Source: Nitrospinae bacterium bin107
Lineage (GTDB): Bacteria > UBA8248
Reading direction: 5' to 3'
Length of the DNA: 64,000 bases
Assembly (NCBI GenBank): GCA_002238965.1
Contig: MPNJ01000010.1
Coordinates: 1-64,000, forward strand
Position numbers and translations under genes: made by a program. The notes under the pieces are model-generated. The model made no database searches. It was given only the letters and a program-made list of their open reading frames with translations, and had not been told where the DNA came from. The first letter of the stretch is position 1, and each line of letters opens with the position of its first letter. Shown one piece after another: positions 54,904-63,629 of the stretch.

Positions 54904-55686
54904 TTATTCTCCGGTAAATACTGGTTTCCTCTTCTCTTTGAACGCCTGCAACGCCTCGGCGAAATCCTTGGTGTGATTCAACGGCAACCTGAGGGCGTTC
55001 GAAAATTCGATAGCCTGAGAGAGCGGCATATCGAGGGTCTGGTCGATTGCTTTCTTCGCGCCACGAACACCCAAGGGGCCATTGTCCCTGATTTTCTCAG
55101 CGATGGCTGTCGCTTCATCCAACAGCTCATCCAGCGGATGCGCCTTATTCACCAAGCCGATGCGCTCGGCTTCTTTTCCATCAATACGCTTGCTCGTGTA
55201 AACCAACTCCTTCGCCTGACCGGCCGGCATGATCCTTTGAAGCCAGACTACGCCGCCGGCCCCCGGGAAAATACCAAGGCTGCATTCCGGAAAACAAAGA
55301 GTGGCTTCTTCAGCGGCCAGTCTGATATCGCATACCAAGGTAATCTCCACGCCCCAGCCGAACGTATGGCCGTTGATCGCAGCGATGGTAGGCATTGGCA
55401 AGCGTGCCCATAGAGACGTCGCCGTCATCACATAGCGCTGATATTGATCGGCCATCTCCTTCGTATGCGTGGTGCTTTCTTTCAGGTCGCGGCCCGTGCT
55501 GAAACCACGTCCCTCTCCAGTAAGAATGACCACACGCACATTCCCCGCGTCGGCCAGGGTTCGCGCCAATTCCACGAATTCTTCCGCCATCTTGAAACTG
55601 ATCGCGTTCAGACTCTCCGGGCGGTTGAACTTCACTACCGCCAATCCATTTTCTTCCGTATAGGAAATTGTTTCAAATTCGCGCAC
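54904..55686 (-). CDS. Crotonase family, catalytic-type
   Basis: This is a 260-residue enoyl-CoA hydratase/isomerase-family protein. It shows FNRPESLNAISFKMAEEF, FSTGRDLKESTTHTKEM (CoA-binding and oxyanion region) and INGHTFGWGVEITLVCD. The first catalytic Glu is kept (GWGVEIT), and the second is in FPECSLGIFPGAGG. Both glutamates are thus present, unlike in the neighbouring paralogue. Start is GTG with AGGAGGAAGG. It lies 42 bp downstream of the UGSC selenoprotein gene. Confidence 0.87.
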   Translation of the reverse strand: MREFETISYTEENGLAVVKFNRPESLNAISFKMAEEFVELARTLADAGNVRVVILTGEGRGFSTGRDLKESTTHTKEMADQYQRYVMTATSLWARLPMPTIAAINGHTFGWGVEITLVCDIRLAAEEATLCFPECSLGIFPGAGGVVWLQRIMPAGQAKELVYTSKRIDGKEAERIGLVNKAHPLDELLDEATAIAEKIRDNGPLGVRGAKKAIDQTLDMPLSQAIEFSNALRLPLNHTKDFAEALQAFKEKRKPVFTGE

Positions 55687-55728
55687 GTACCCTTCCTCCT
55701 GGAAAATACTTTTTCTCTAGAATTCGGA

Positions 55729-56259
55729 TCAGCTTTTCAGGTGGCCGGCCACTTCTTCGACAAACTTCAGCGTCGTGTCTCTCATTTCATCAGGCTGCAA
55801 ATTGCTGACCGGATGAGGCAACTGAATATAAGGATGCCCTTCCATGCCCTTGCCACGGAATTGAAAGTCCGCCGCGTTCTTGAACGCCTCGGTAATAATG
55901 GTCGTTGAAGGAATGCCCCGTTTTTCAAATTCAACCGTGTCGTGCACACTGCACAACGTGCAGGAGCCTCAGCCTCCCAATGCGGCTATCGCCACATCCA
56001 CCTCCTGGGCCATTTCTTCGATCATTTCATCAGTGGCAGGCTTCGAGTAATGCTCTTTTCGCATCGAAATGACTCTGGCCACATCGTATTGCTCGCGGAG
56101 GGCATTTCCCAAGGTTTCCAAAATGATATCCGCTTGTTCTTTGGTGTTGTCGAGGAGCCCCACCACCTTACCCGAAAGATCGCCGGGCCTTTGCGCAAGC
56201 TCGATTCGCGCGGCCGACCCTCCCGCCGTCGGATCAATGAATCCCATTCCGTTCGCCAT
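55729..56259 (-). CDS. UGSC-motif selenoprotein
   Basis: The gene runs from ATG 56259 through an in-frame TGA at 55969-55971 (codon 97) to TAA at 55729, giving a 176-residue product. The text across the UGA is ALGGUGSCTLCSVHD, which is the UGSC motif for which the family is named; homologues carry Cys or Sec there. The N-terminal part (VVGLLDNTKEQADIILETLG) and C-terminal EKRGIPSTTIITEAF are typical of the family. Biochemical function is unknown; redox or thiol chemistry is inferred from the motif. GGAG precedes the start. Crotonase genes follow, and a molybdenum-hydroxylase subunit diverges upstream. Confidence 0.9.
55939..55957 (-). promoter_or_regulatory. Bacterial SECIS-like hairpin of UGSC gene
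   Basis: On the minus strand GTTGTGCA pairs with TGCACGAC (8 bp, one G-U) around a 3-base loop GTG. The loop starts 19 nt after the UGA with G first, meeting bacterial SECIS criteria for stem, loop and distance. A second perfect 6-bp hairpin (CTGCAC/GTGCAG) overlaps it but lies too close to the UGA to be the functional form. Confidence 0.65.
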
Positions 56260-56452
56260 GGTTTTCTCCAATTGATATGTGAATTCAACCGAAGTCAAAT
56301 CATATCCCGCAATTTATTCCTTGTCTACGATATCAGCCCAACCAATTTTATATAAAAAAACAAATGATGATTTATCCGCTTCTCAGTTTCGCCGAAATTT
56401 GGCAGAATCAAATCTAATTCACGGATATCCTCTTACCTTAAGGAGCAGACAA

Positions 56453-58714
56453 ATGGCCGATTACGATATCATCGGCAAGTCGAATGTTCGATACGACGCA
56501 ATTCCGAAAGCGGATGGGTCTATGCCCTACGGAGAAGATGCAGTTCCTGCAGGGGCTCTGCAGTGCGGCGTATTGTTTACACCCATCCCGGTCGGCCGCC
56601 TGAAAAAACTCGACATTTCAAAAGCCGAAAAAATCCCGGGCGTAGCCGCCATTCTGACTGCAAAGGATATTCCGGGCACAAACGCGCGATTCGGCTCCGG
56701 CACCCCGGGCCTTCCCCATCAGCCTGTTCTGGTGGAAGACAAAATTGAATTCACCGGGGACGCTCTCGCCATCGTTGGCGCCGAAAACAGAGAAGCGCTT
56801 GATGCCGCGATAGCGGCCATTGAAGTGGAAATCGAGGCGGAAGAGGGCGTGTGGACAACGCGTCACGATGAAACAAGCGCCGAAAAACGACAAGCGTGTG
56901 ATTTTGACGTTACCCGCGGAGACTTGAAGACAGCGTTTGACGAAGCCGACGTGGTGATTGAGAAAACATACACCACGCAACTCGCCGAACACGCCTTCCT
57001 GGAACCGGCCTCCGGTACTTCCTGGATGGAAGAAGACGGCGTCATCACCATCCGCGTCGGCACACAGCTTATCGAATACTACCGCGCCATAGCGGCGATT
57101 TTGGGAATCTCGCATAGCCGCGTTCGCCACCTCGGCACTTACGTCGGCGGCGGGTTCGGCGCCAAGGGTATGCTGACCGTAGAACCTTATCTGGCGCTTC
57201 TCACCTGGCATACGCAAAGGCCCGCCGTCATGGTATTGGGCCGCGAGCACGGCATTAGAAACACCTCGAAAAAACACCCTTTCTATATGAAGTACAAAAC
57301 AGGAGCGACCAGGGACGGGAAAATCCTGGCCGTTCAGGCGGATATCGTAGGAGATGCTGGCGCCTATCCGTATAAATCCAATTTGTTCCTCCTGGGCGCG
57401 ATGTGCATCGCCGCAGGCCCTTACGATGTACCCAACGTAAAAATTCGTGCGCACGGCTATCTCACGAACAATCCCATCACCAACGCGATGCGCGGTGTCG
57501 GATCAAACCAGGTCTGCTTCGCATATGAGACTCAAATGAACCTGGTTGCAGATGCCCTCGGGTTGGACAAGTACGAATTCAGGCGGAAAAATTTCATCCA
57601 GAAAGGACAGGAACTGCCGACCGGACAGAAGATACCTTACGAACCGAACCTGGAAGGATGCCTCGACAGCGCGCTACAGGCCCTGGGCGACCCCGCAGAA
57701 CCAGGTCCGGGCAAACGCATTGGCCGGGCGGCGGCCGCGAACATCACCGGATACGGAAGGCCGAATGACGACGCGAATGCGGCGGTTCACCTCGAGCCGG
57801 ATGGCAGCGCCGTGGTACGTGTGAGCGCGCCGGATATAGGCGCCGGCCAGGGCGCTACCCTTCAAAGCATCACAGCTGAAACCCTGGGGCTCAGGCTCGA
57901 TCAGGTTTCCACCCGTTTGTCCGATTCAGCTACTACGCCACTCTCGGGCATCACTGCAGGTTCCCGCCAGACACTCATGGCGGGGCACGCCGTTCAACTT
58001 GCCGCTGATGAGGTTCGAAAAGGCGTGACCAAAGGCGCTGCCTCGTTGCTCGAGGCTGCAGAAGAGGACATTCGCGTGGGAGGCGGCGAGGCATGGGTAG
58101 CCTCCGCACCCGAGAGAAGAGTTGGCATCGGTCCTGCGGCCGGCGAAGCCAAAAAAATGGGTGAGGCGCTACATTGCACCCATGGCTACAACATGCCGGG
58201 ACACGAATACGAGAATCCGGAACGATACATGAACGGCATGGGCGGATGGTCGGACTACACTTTTGGCGTCCATGCGAGCGAAGTGGAAGTCGATATCGAA
58301 ACCGGCGAAGTGAATCTCTTGAAGCACATCGCCTCCCATGACGTCGGGCGAGCGCTGAATCCTCAAAGCGTGGAGGGGCAATTCGAAGGCGGCGCGGTGA
58401 TGGGGATTGGCTATGCGCTGCACGAGGAAATCACCATGGTGGAAGGAGACTGCCGATCACAAAGCTTTCACGAGTATCTGATTCCCACTTCCTCGGATAT
58501 CGGTGAGTTTGAGTCTGTTGTCCTCGAATGTGGAGAGGGCGCAGGCCCATATGGCGCACGCGGCGTCGGAGAACCTCCATGCAATAATGCGCCTGCCGCC
58601 GTCGCCCTCGCCATCAATGATGCGATAGGCACGGAAGTCTACGATTTGCCCATTACGCCCGAGCGTGTTTGCCGGGCGGTCATGAAGAAAAACGGCAATA
58701 GCAACGGCCATTAA
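56453..58714 (+). CDS. Molybdenum hydroxylase large subunit (xanthine dehydrogenase family)
   Basis: This 753-residue protein matches the molybdopterin-binding large subunit (XdhB/CoxL-like) of the xanthine oxidase family. It shows LEPASGTSWM, GTYVGGGFGAKG (molybdopterin contact), AMRGVGSNQVCFAYE and DIGAGQGATLQSITAETLG. GARGVGEPPCNNAPAAV carries the catalytic Glu. It is not CoxL (no AYRCSFR-type Cys). No 2Fe-2S small subunit or FAD subunit is adjacent, so partners must be elsewhere. AAGGAG precedes the ATG. It diverges from the UGSC selenoprotein gene with a shared 193-bp spacer. Confidence 0.88.
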   Translation: MADYDIIGKSNVRYDAIPKADGSMPYGEDAVPAGALQCGVLFTPIPVGRLKKLDISKAEKIPGVAAILTAKDIPGTNARFGSGTPGLPHQPVLVEDKIEFTGDALAIVGAENREALDAAIAAIEVEIEAEEGVWTTRHDETSAEKRQACDFDVTRGDLKTAFDEADVVIEKTYTTQLAEHAFLEPASGTSWMEEDGVITIRVGTQLIEYYRAIAAILGISHSRVRHLGTYVGGGFGAKGMLTVEPYLALLTWHTQRPAVMVLGREHGIRNTSKKHPFYMKYKTGATRDGKILAVQADIVGDAGAYPYKSNLFLLGAMCIAAGPYDVPNVKIRAHGYLTNNPITNAMRGVGSNQVCFAYETQMNLVADALGLDKYEFRRKNFIQKGQELPTGQKIPYEPNLEGCLDSALQALGDPAEPGPGKRIGRAAAANITGYGRPNDDANAAVHLEPDGSAVVRVSAPDIGAGQGATLQSITAETLGLRLDQVSTRLSDSATTPLSGITAGSRQTLMAGHAVQLAADEVRKGVTKGAASLLEAAEEDIRVGGGEAWVASAPERRVGIGPAAGEAKKMGEALHCTHGYNMPGHEYENPERYMNGMGGWSDYTFGVHASEVEVDIETGEVNLLKHIASHDVGRALNPQSVEGQFEGGAVMGIGYALHEEITMVEGDCRSQSFHEYLIPTSSDIGEFESVVLECGEGAGPYGARGVGEPPCNNAPAAVALAINDAIGTEVYDLPITPERVCRAVMKKNGNSNGH

Positions 58715-58728
58715 CAAGCGTCGATCAC

Positions 58729-58762
58729 AAAAGAGCCCCGGCAATTTTGTCGGGGCTCTTTT
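58729..58762. terminator. Bidirectional rho-independent terminator
   Basis: A 12-bp perfect stem AAAAGAGCCCCG/CGGGGCTCTTTT around a 10-base loop gives G+C-rich pairing with T-tracts in both directions. It stands between the convergent molybdenum-hydroxylase gene (+) and the four-paralogue operon (-), and can end both transcripts. Confidence 0.9.
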
Positions 58763-58885
58763 GTAGAGAAGCACACTAAAACATTCCAACTTTAACAAAT
58801 TAAGATGAGATAGATTCTGCCTTCGAATTTGATACTGAATGCAAAATCCAACCTACGCTCCGAACCCACCCGGAAAAGAAACTTT

Positions 58886-59905
58886 TCACACGTCAAATTT
58901 TTTAGTCACTGCCCGACACGCCACGGTAATTCCGTGCATGACCATGCTGGAAGGCGAACCCCTGCTCCCCGCGACGATCAAATGAAGATCGTCGGGCTCC
59001 CCGACCGCAGGCACAAAAAAATCATCATCATTCACATCCACGGGAAATGGCCAGCGATCCGCGCCTTTCTCGCCTCGCCAGATGCCGCCGCGCTTGATAT
59101 CCCCGATAGTACGCCCACCCGTTTCCAATAACTTTTGATAGACATCGCTGCGGGTCAGCCCGGCGTCGGCGCACAGATGCGCATGTTGCGCACCCAGGAC
59201 AACCGCCATATCCGCTTGCCGATACATATTGGGACCGCCCAATGCCGACATCATATCGGCAACCGTCGTCAGGAGCCGGTCAGGAGTCAAGCTCGCATCG
59301 TCCCATACCTGCACCGGACCTTCGAGAGGAATCATGGTCACCACGTTATCGCTCCTGGAATACCCTTTCGATTCCGCATACGACTCCCAAGGGGATTCCT
59401 CCTCGTTCTCCATGATGCAAAAAGTGCTTCGCCAGGGACCTCCGAAACCACCGAGGCAGGTGATTCCGGGAATGCCTCCTCCCACATTCATCATGATGAG
59501 CCTGACGGCGCGGCCGATGGTCAGGTTCGCGCGGTAGCCGGGTCCCATGCAGCCTACGCCCCCGTGCAGCCCGATTTCCCTTGCATAAGGACCATTCACC
59601 AACAGAAAAGGAGCGCCCGCGCTCGTCGTGGCCTGAATCAGATTTACGTTAAAACGCTCATCGAGAAGCGCTTCCAGGCCGGCTATCAGCACCGGCATGT
59701 ATTCAGGCTTACAACCCGCCATGACGGCGTGGGCCGCCACCCCTTGTATACTGAGTTCCCCGCCTGCCGGAGCCACGTGGCCGAGTACTTCGCCCGGCTC
59801 CCTCCTCGTGCCCGAGAGCATCAGACCAATCCTCTCTTCCGTCGGGGTCACGACAGGCAGGCCGTCCGACCATTCTTTATCAAAGAAAAACTCGAACTCA
59901 TCCAT
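58886..59905 (-). CDS. Tandem paralogue 4, unknown family with three invariant Cys
   Basis: This is a 339-residue cytoplasmic protein, last of four tandem paralogues. I do not recognise the family by name. Blocks shared by all four are EFFFDKEWSDGLPVVTPTEER at the N-terminus, AHAVMAGCKPEYMPV, LLVNGPYAREIGLHGG, GCMGPGYRANLTIGRA, and CIMENEEESPWES. This copy is the most divergent: CLGGFGGPWRS replaces the SMSTF-type segment. Three Cys (in AGCxPxY, GCxGPG and xCIxEN) are conserved in all copies, as is Asn-Gly-Pro-Tyr. The ATG follows GAGGATG. It ends convergently with the molybdenum-hydroxylase gene. Confidence 0.8.
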   Translation of the reverse strand: MDEFEFFFDKEWSDGLPVVTPTEERIGLMLSGTRREPGEVLGHVAPAGGELSIQGVAAHAVMAGCKPEYMPVLIAGLEALLDERFNVNLIQATTSAGAPFLLVNGPYAREIGLHGGVGCMGPGYRANLTIGRAVRLIMMNVGGGIPGITCLGGFGGPWRSTFCIMENEEESPWESYAESKGYSRSDNVVTMIPLEGPVQVWDDASLTPDRLLTTVADMMSALGGPNMYRQADMAVVLGAQHAHLCADAGLTRSDVYQKLLETGGRTIGDIKRGGIWRGEKGADRWPFPVDVNDDDFFVPAVGEPDDLHLIVAGSRGSPSSMVMHGITVACRAVTKKFDV

Positions 59906-59940
59906 AAGTTCATCCTCAAAAGCAAGCCTGGCAGGTAGGC

Positions 59941-60957
59941 TTATGGTTGATAGTCCGCCGATACCGCCTCGCTGCCGTCCACCCAGCCGGGCATGACGAA
60001 CGTAACCGGTCCGGGCGTACCCCCTGCGACGAGAAGTATCAGATCGTCTTCATCCTTGATCGCCGGTACCATAAAAGAATCATCCTGCAGGGCCACGTCA
60101 AATGGCCACTTGGCTATCATCTCCTCTCGCCAATAGCCCGATTTTTTCAGCTCTCCCAGGGGTCTACACGCAAGTTCCATAATCCGGCGATGAACATCTT
60201 CCTTGCTCAAACCAGCCGTCGCGCACATGCGCGCATGATCCGGTCCCAAAGCAACAACCACCTGGGTTTTCAGCCAGATATTCAGCGAACCCAGGGTGGA
60301 TACTTTATCCGCCAAGCCCACGAAAAATAATTCCGGGTCCTTGGAATAATCATCGATATATCCTTGAGGCGCTTCCGTCATCACGGCGGTTACAACATCG
60401 TTATCCCGATGAAAACCTCTCGTGACGGACAACGGCTCCCAGGGACTTTCCGCTTCATTCTCGGCGATACAAAACGTATATCTGGCAGGTGAACCAAACG
60501 TGCTCATCGAGGCGGAAACCGGCACACCGCCGCCCAGGTTCATGAGAATAAGCCGGATGGCGCGGCCGATTGTCGCATTCGCCCGAAATCCCGGACCAAA
60601 GCATCCCGTTCCGCCATGCAGTCCGATTATTTTCGCATATGGACCATTCACGATGATAAGAGGGGCTGCGCTGTGCATGGTGCCCTGTACGCCGTTCAAG
60701 TTGAGTTCCGGCGCAAGAAGCGCTCTAAGCCCAGCAATGACGACAGGCATATACGAAGGTTCACACCCCGCCATCACGGCGTGCGCGGCAACCGCTTCGA
60801 CGCCGGCCTCCCCCATGAGGGGCGGCACCAGGCCAATGACCTCCGAAGCCCCGAGTCTCGTACCCGAGAGCATGGCGGCCATCCGTTCCTGGGTTGGGGG
60901 GATTACCGGCAGGCCGTCCGACCAGGATTTTTGAAAGAAAAATTCGAATTCATCCAT
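59941..60957 (-). CDS. Tandem paralogue 3, unknown family
   Basis: This is a 338-residue protein, third in transcription order. Conserved blocks are EFFFQKSWSDGLPVIPPTQER, AHAVMAGCEPSYMPV, IIVNGPYAKIIGLHGG, GCFGPGFRANATIGRA and FCIAENEAESPWEPL. The C-terminus has a dinucleotide-like ILLVAGGTPGPVTFVMPGW. No signal peptide or membrane span. The start is ATG; the gap from the upstream paralogue is 41 bp. Function is unknown. Confidence 0.8.
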   Translation of the reverse strand: MDEFEFFFQKSWSDGLPVIPPTQERMAAMLSGTRLGASEVIGLVPPLMGEAGVEAVAAHAVMAGCEPSYMPVVIAGLRALLAPELNLNGVQGTMHSAAPLIIVNGPYAKIIGLHGGTGCFGPGFRANATIGRAIRLILMNLGGGVPVSASMSTFGSPARYTFCIAENEAESPWEPLSVTRGFHRDNDVVTAVMTEAPQGYIDDYSKDPELFFVGLADKVSTLGSLNIWLKTQVVVALGPDHARMCATAGLSKEDVHRRIMELACRPLGELKKSGYWREEMIAKWPFDVALQDDSFMVPAIKDEDDLILLVAGGTPGPVTFVMPGWVDGSEAVSADYQP

Positions 60958-60998
60958 AGAAATCTGATACCACTCTGACTGTCGTGGAGATTCCGGTG

Positions 60999-62027
60999 CT
61001 ACACTTCATAGGCCCCATGAACGGCGCGGCTGCCGCCGCTCCAGCCGTGGCAGACCGCACTCCCCGATCCCCAGCCGCCCGCAACGATCAAGTGGAGATC
61101 ACGGGGGTCCTTGATGACGGGAACAAAAAACTCATCATCATCGGGGTCTACGTGAATATACATACCCAGCGCTCGCTCGCGCCGCCAGTTGCCGCCCCGC
61201 TTAAGCTCCTTCACCTTGTGGCCGGCCAACTCACACAATTGCCGATGCACGTCCGCGCGAGTGAGGCCGCCCTCGGAACAAATTTTCGCATGCTGGGGGT
61301 TCATGGCGACGACCATATCGGTCCTGGGCGCGTGCATGTTCCATGAGCCCAGGCCCGTCATCGCATCGGCGATTCCCCGGAGCAGCCTCTCAGGCTCCTC
61401 GCTTACGTCATCGAAGGTCAGGCGCGGACTTTCCACCATGGCCATGGTGATCACATTCTCGTCCGCCCCGTATCCTCTGGATTCAGCGAGCGTCTCCCAG
61501 GGATGAAACTGAAGGTTCTCCGTTACGCACGCGGTATAGCGCAGCGGCGTGCCGAAAATCGTCATGGAAGAAACACCCGGAATGCCCCCGCCCAGGTTCA
61601 TCAGAATCAGGCGAATGGCTCTGCCGATGGAAGCGTTGGATCTGAAGCCGGGGCCAAAGCAGCCATTGCCCCCGTGAACCCCGATTTGCTCGGAATAGGG
61701 GCCGTTTACAATCATGAGCGGCGCCACGCCGTGCATCGTGCCCTGTACGCCGTTCGTGTTGAACTCTTCGCGAAGCATAAGGGAGGTGGCGCCGAGTACG
61801 ACCGGCAGATACTCAGGTTTGCAGCCGGCCATAACCGCATGGACCGCCACGCTATGAACCGTGGCCTCGCCCATGGCGGGAGGAACCTGACCGATGAATT
61901 CGGTCGGACTTTTCTTCGTGCCCGAGAGCATGCGCTCAATGCGCTCTTCGGTCGGGGTGACGACGGGCAAGCCGTCCGACCAGGGTTTTTCCAGGAAAAA
62001 CTCGAATTCATCTTGAGGATCGTTCAA
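60999..62027 (-). CDS. Tandem paralogue 2, unknown family
   Basis: This is a 342-residue protein, second in the operon. Blocks are EFFLEKPWSDGLPVVTPTEER, VHAVMAGCKPEYLPVVLGA, MIVNGPYSEQIGVHGG, GCFGPGFRSNASIGRA and ACVTENLQFHPWETL. The start appears to be TTG (LNDPQDEFE) because no in-frame ATG precedes the conserved N-terminus. It has a 32-bp gap from the first copy. Substitutions such as CVTEN and LQFHPWE distinguish it from its neighbours. Confidence 0.8.
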   Translation of the reverse strand: MNDPQDEFEFFLEKPWSDGLPVVTPTEERIERMLSGTKKSPTEFIGQVPPAMGEATVHSVAVHAVMAGCKPEYLPVVLGATSLMLREEFNTNGVQGTMHGVAPLMIVNGPYSEQIGVHGGNGCFGPGFRSNASIGRAIRLILMNLGGGIPGVSSMTIFGTPLRYTACVTENLQFHPWETLAESRGYGADENVITMAMVESPRLTFDDVSEEPERLLRGIADAMTGLGSWNMHAPRTDMVVAMNPQHAKICSEGGLTRADVHRQLCELAGHKVKELKRGGNWRRERALGMYIHVDPDDDEFFVPVIKDPRDLHLIVAGGWGSGSAVCHGWSGGSRAVHGAYEV

Positions 62028-62059
62028 AACAATTCATCCCCTGAAATATATGGGTTTCA

Positions 62060-63091
62060 TCAAGATTCAAATGCGCGGGAAACCGAACGGCTGCTGCCGT
62101 TCCAGCCGTGCATCACGGCCGTTATCGGCCCCGGTACTCCGCCCGCCACGATCAAGAGCAGTCTCCGGGCCTCTTTAATCGTCGGAACAAACGCATCATC
62201 ATCATCCAGATCGACGGGGATCGGAAAATCCTGAATACGATTTTCCCGGAAATGACCTCCCGTTTTGAGTTCGCCCACCGTGCGGCCTGCGATTTCGCAA
62301 AGGCGTCCATGGACATCCGCCTTTGAATACCCCCTCTTTGCGCAAATCGCGGCTTGCTGCGGGCTCATCGCGACCACCAAATCGGTGCTGGCCCAACAAT
62401 TCCACGAACCCAGATGCGACATGGTGTCCGCAATGGAGGGCAACATCCGCTCGGGGTCGTCGCTCACGTCATCCCAGGACATGACGGGACCTTCCACATG
62501 CACGGCGGTGACAACGTTATCCTCCGCATCAAAACCATTCGTCTGAGCGAGAGACTCCCAGGGGCTTTCCGCTTCATTCTCGGCGATGCAGTACGTGAAC
62601 CTCCCCGGTTGCGAGAATGTGCTCATCGAGGTGATACCCGGAATTCCGCCGCCGATATTGAGGAGCAAAAGCCTGATGGCGCGGCCAATCGTCGCGTTGG
62701 CGCGATTCCCGGGGCCGAAACAGCCCAGCCCGCCGTTTAAGCCGATTTCCCTGGCGTAAGGGCCGTTCACTATCAAAAGTGGAGCCGCGCAGGAGAGCGT
62801 CGCCTGCACGCCGCCCACGTTGAACTTTTCCTCCAGAATGGCTTCCACGGCCCCGATGAGAACGGGCATATACTCCGGCTTGCACCCTGCCATAATGGCA
62901 TGAACGGCAATGGTCCGAACGTCCGCCTGCGCCAATAACGGAGGTACGTCGCCGATTACTTCGTCCGGATCTCGGCTCGTTCCTGCAAGCATTTGGCCCA
63001 GACGCTCTTCCGTCGGGGGGATGACCGGCAGGCCGTCCGACCAGGGTTTATCGAAGAAATACTCGAATTCATCCACCGATGGGGCGCTCAC
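62060..63091 (-). CDS. Tandem paralogue 1, unknown family
   Basis: This is a 343-residue protein and first gene of the four-copy operon. Blocks are EYFFDKPWSDGLPVIPPTEER, VHAIMAGCKPEYMPVLIGA, LLIVNGPYAREIGLNGG, GCFGPGNRANATIGRA and YCIAENEAESPWESL. I chose GTG 63091, since CGGAGG lies 7 bp upstream and the N-terminus then matches the other copies; the longer ATG form (63154) adds 21 unrelated residues. It diverges from the cupin gene across a 151-bp spacer that should hold the operon promoter. Confidence 0.8.
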   Translation of the reverse strand: MSAPSVDEFEYFFDKPWSDGLPVIPPTEERLGQMLAGTSRDPDEVIGDVPPLLAQADVRTIAVHAIMAGCKPEYMPVLIGAVEAILEEKFNVGGVQATLSCAAPLLIVNGPYAREIGLNGGLGCFGPGNRANATIGRAIRLLLLNIGGGIPGITSMSTFSQPGRFTYCIAENEAESPWESLAQTNGFDAEDNVVTAVHVEGPVMSWDDVSDDPERMLPSIADTMSHLGSWNCWASTDLVVAMSPQQAAICAKRGYSKADVHGRLCEIAGRTVGELKTGGHFRENRIQDFPIPVDLDDDDAFVPTIKEARRLLLIVAGGVPGPITAVMHGWNGSSRSVSRAFES

Positions 63092-63242
63092 GAAATGCCT
63101 CCGAATAACTTTCTGCAGTGAGGGAAACGCCTGTTTTGCCGCACAAATATACATGGGGGCTGGACAGATTGCGAGTCCATGCCGTTAGAATACGCCTGAC
63201 ATACCGTCTTCCGTCATCACCTCATCTACAGGAGTTCATTCC

Positions 63243-63629
63243 ATGCCGATTTACAGAAATCTCGCCGCTCAGAACCAGGGAAAGGCCGCCGACTACGTGA
63301 CCGCAGACGCCGCGTGGGTCGATGGCGCTCACACCACCATCGGATATTTCCGCATGGAGGCGAGGGGACATTCCAACCCGCATTATCACCATGACGAGCA
63401 GTTCCTCTATCTCCTGAAGGGCGGGCTCCGCATCGCCGTGGAAGGAGAAATTCTGGAAGCCGCGCCGGGGGATCTGGTGCAGTTCCGCCCCGGCGAAGTG
63501 CACGAGATCATGGCGCTCGACAAGCCCGTGGAACTCCTCCTCACGAGGAGCCCCGCGAGGCCGAGTCTCGAGGTGCTGGCCGTGACGCCGGAAGGGGATA
63601 AGGCCAAAAGCCTGCTGCGCCCCGAATAA
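63243..63629 (+). CDS. Cupin domain protein
   Basis: This is a 128-residue single-domain cupin. Motif 1 is NPHYHHDEQFLYLLKGGLRI with three His and a Glu; motif 2 is GDLVQFRPGEVHEI. It probably binds a metal. It diverges from the four-paralogue operon; the ATG follows CAGGAG. Substrate is unknown, but a small-molecule binding or dioxygenase role is typical. Confidence 0.82.
   Translation: MPIYRNLAAQNQGKAADYVTADAAWVDGAHTTIGYFRMEARGHSNPHYHHDEQFLYLLKGGLRIAVEGEILEAAPGDLVQFRPGEVHEIMALDKPVELLLTRSPARPSLEVLAVTPEGDKAKSLLRPE

Noticed and set aside
55949-55963. Perfect CTGCAC/GTGCAG hairpin right after the UGSC UGA
   Set aside because: Its loop lies only 11 nt after the UGA, too close for bacterial SECIS; the overlapping 8-bp hairpin fits better.
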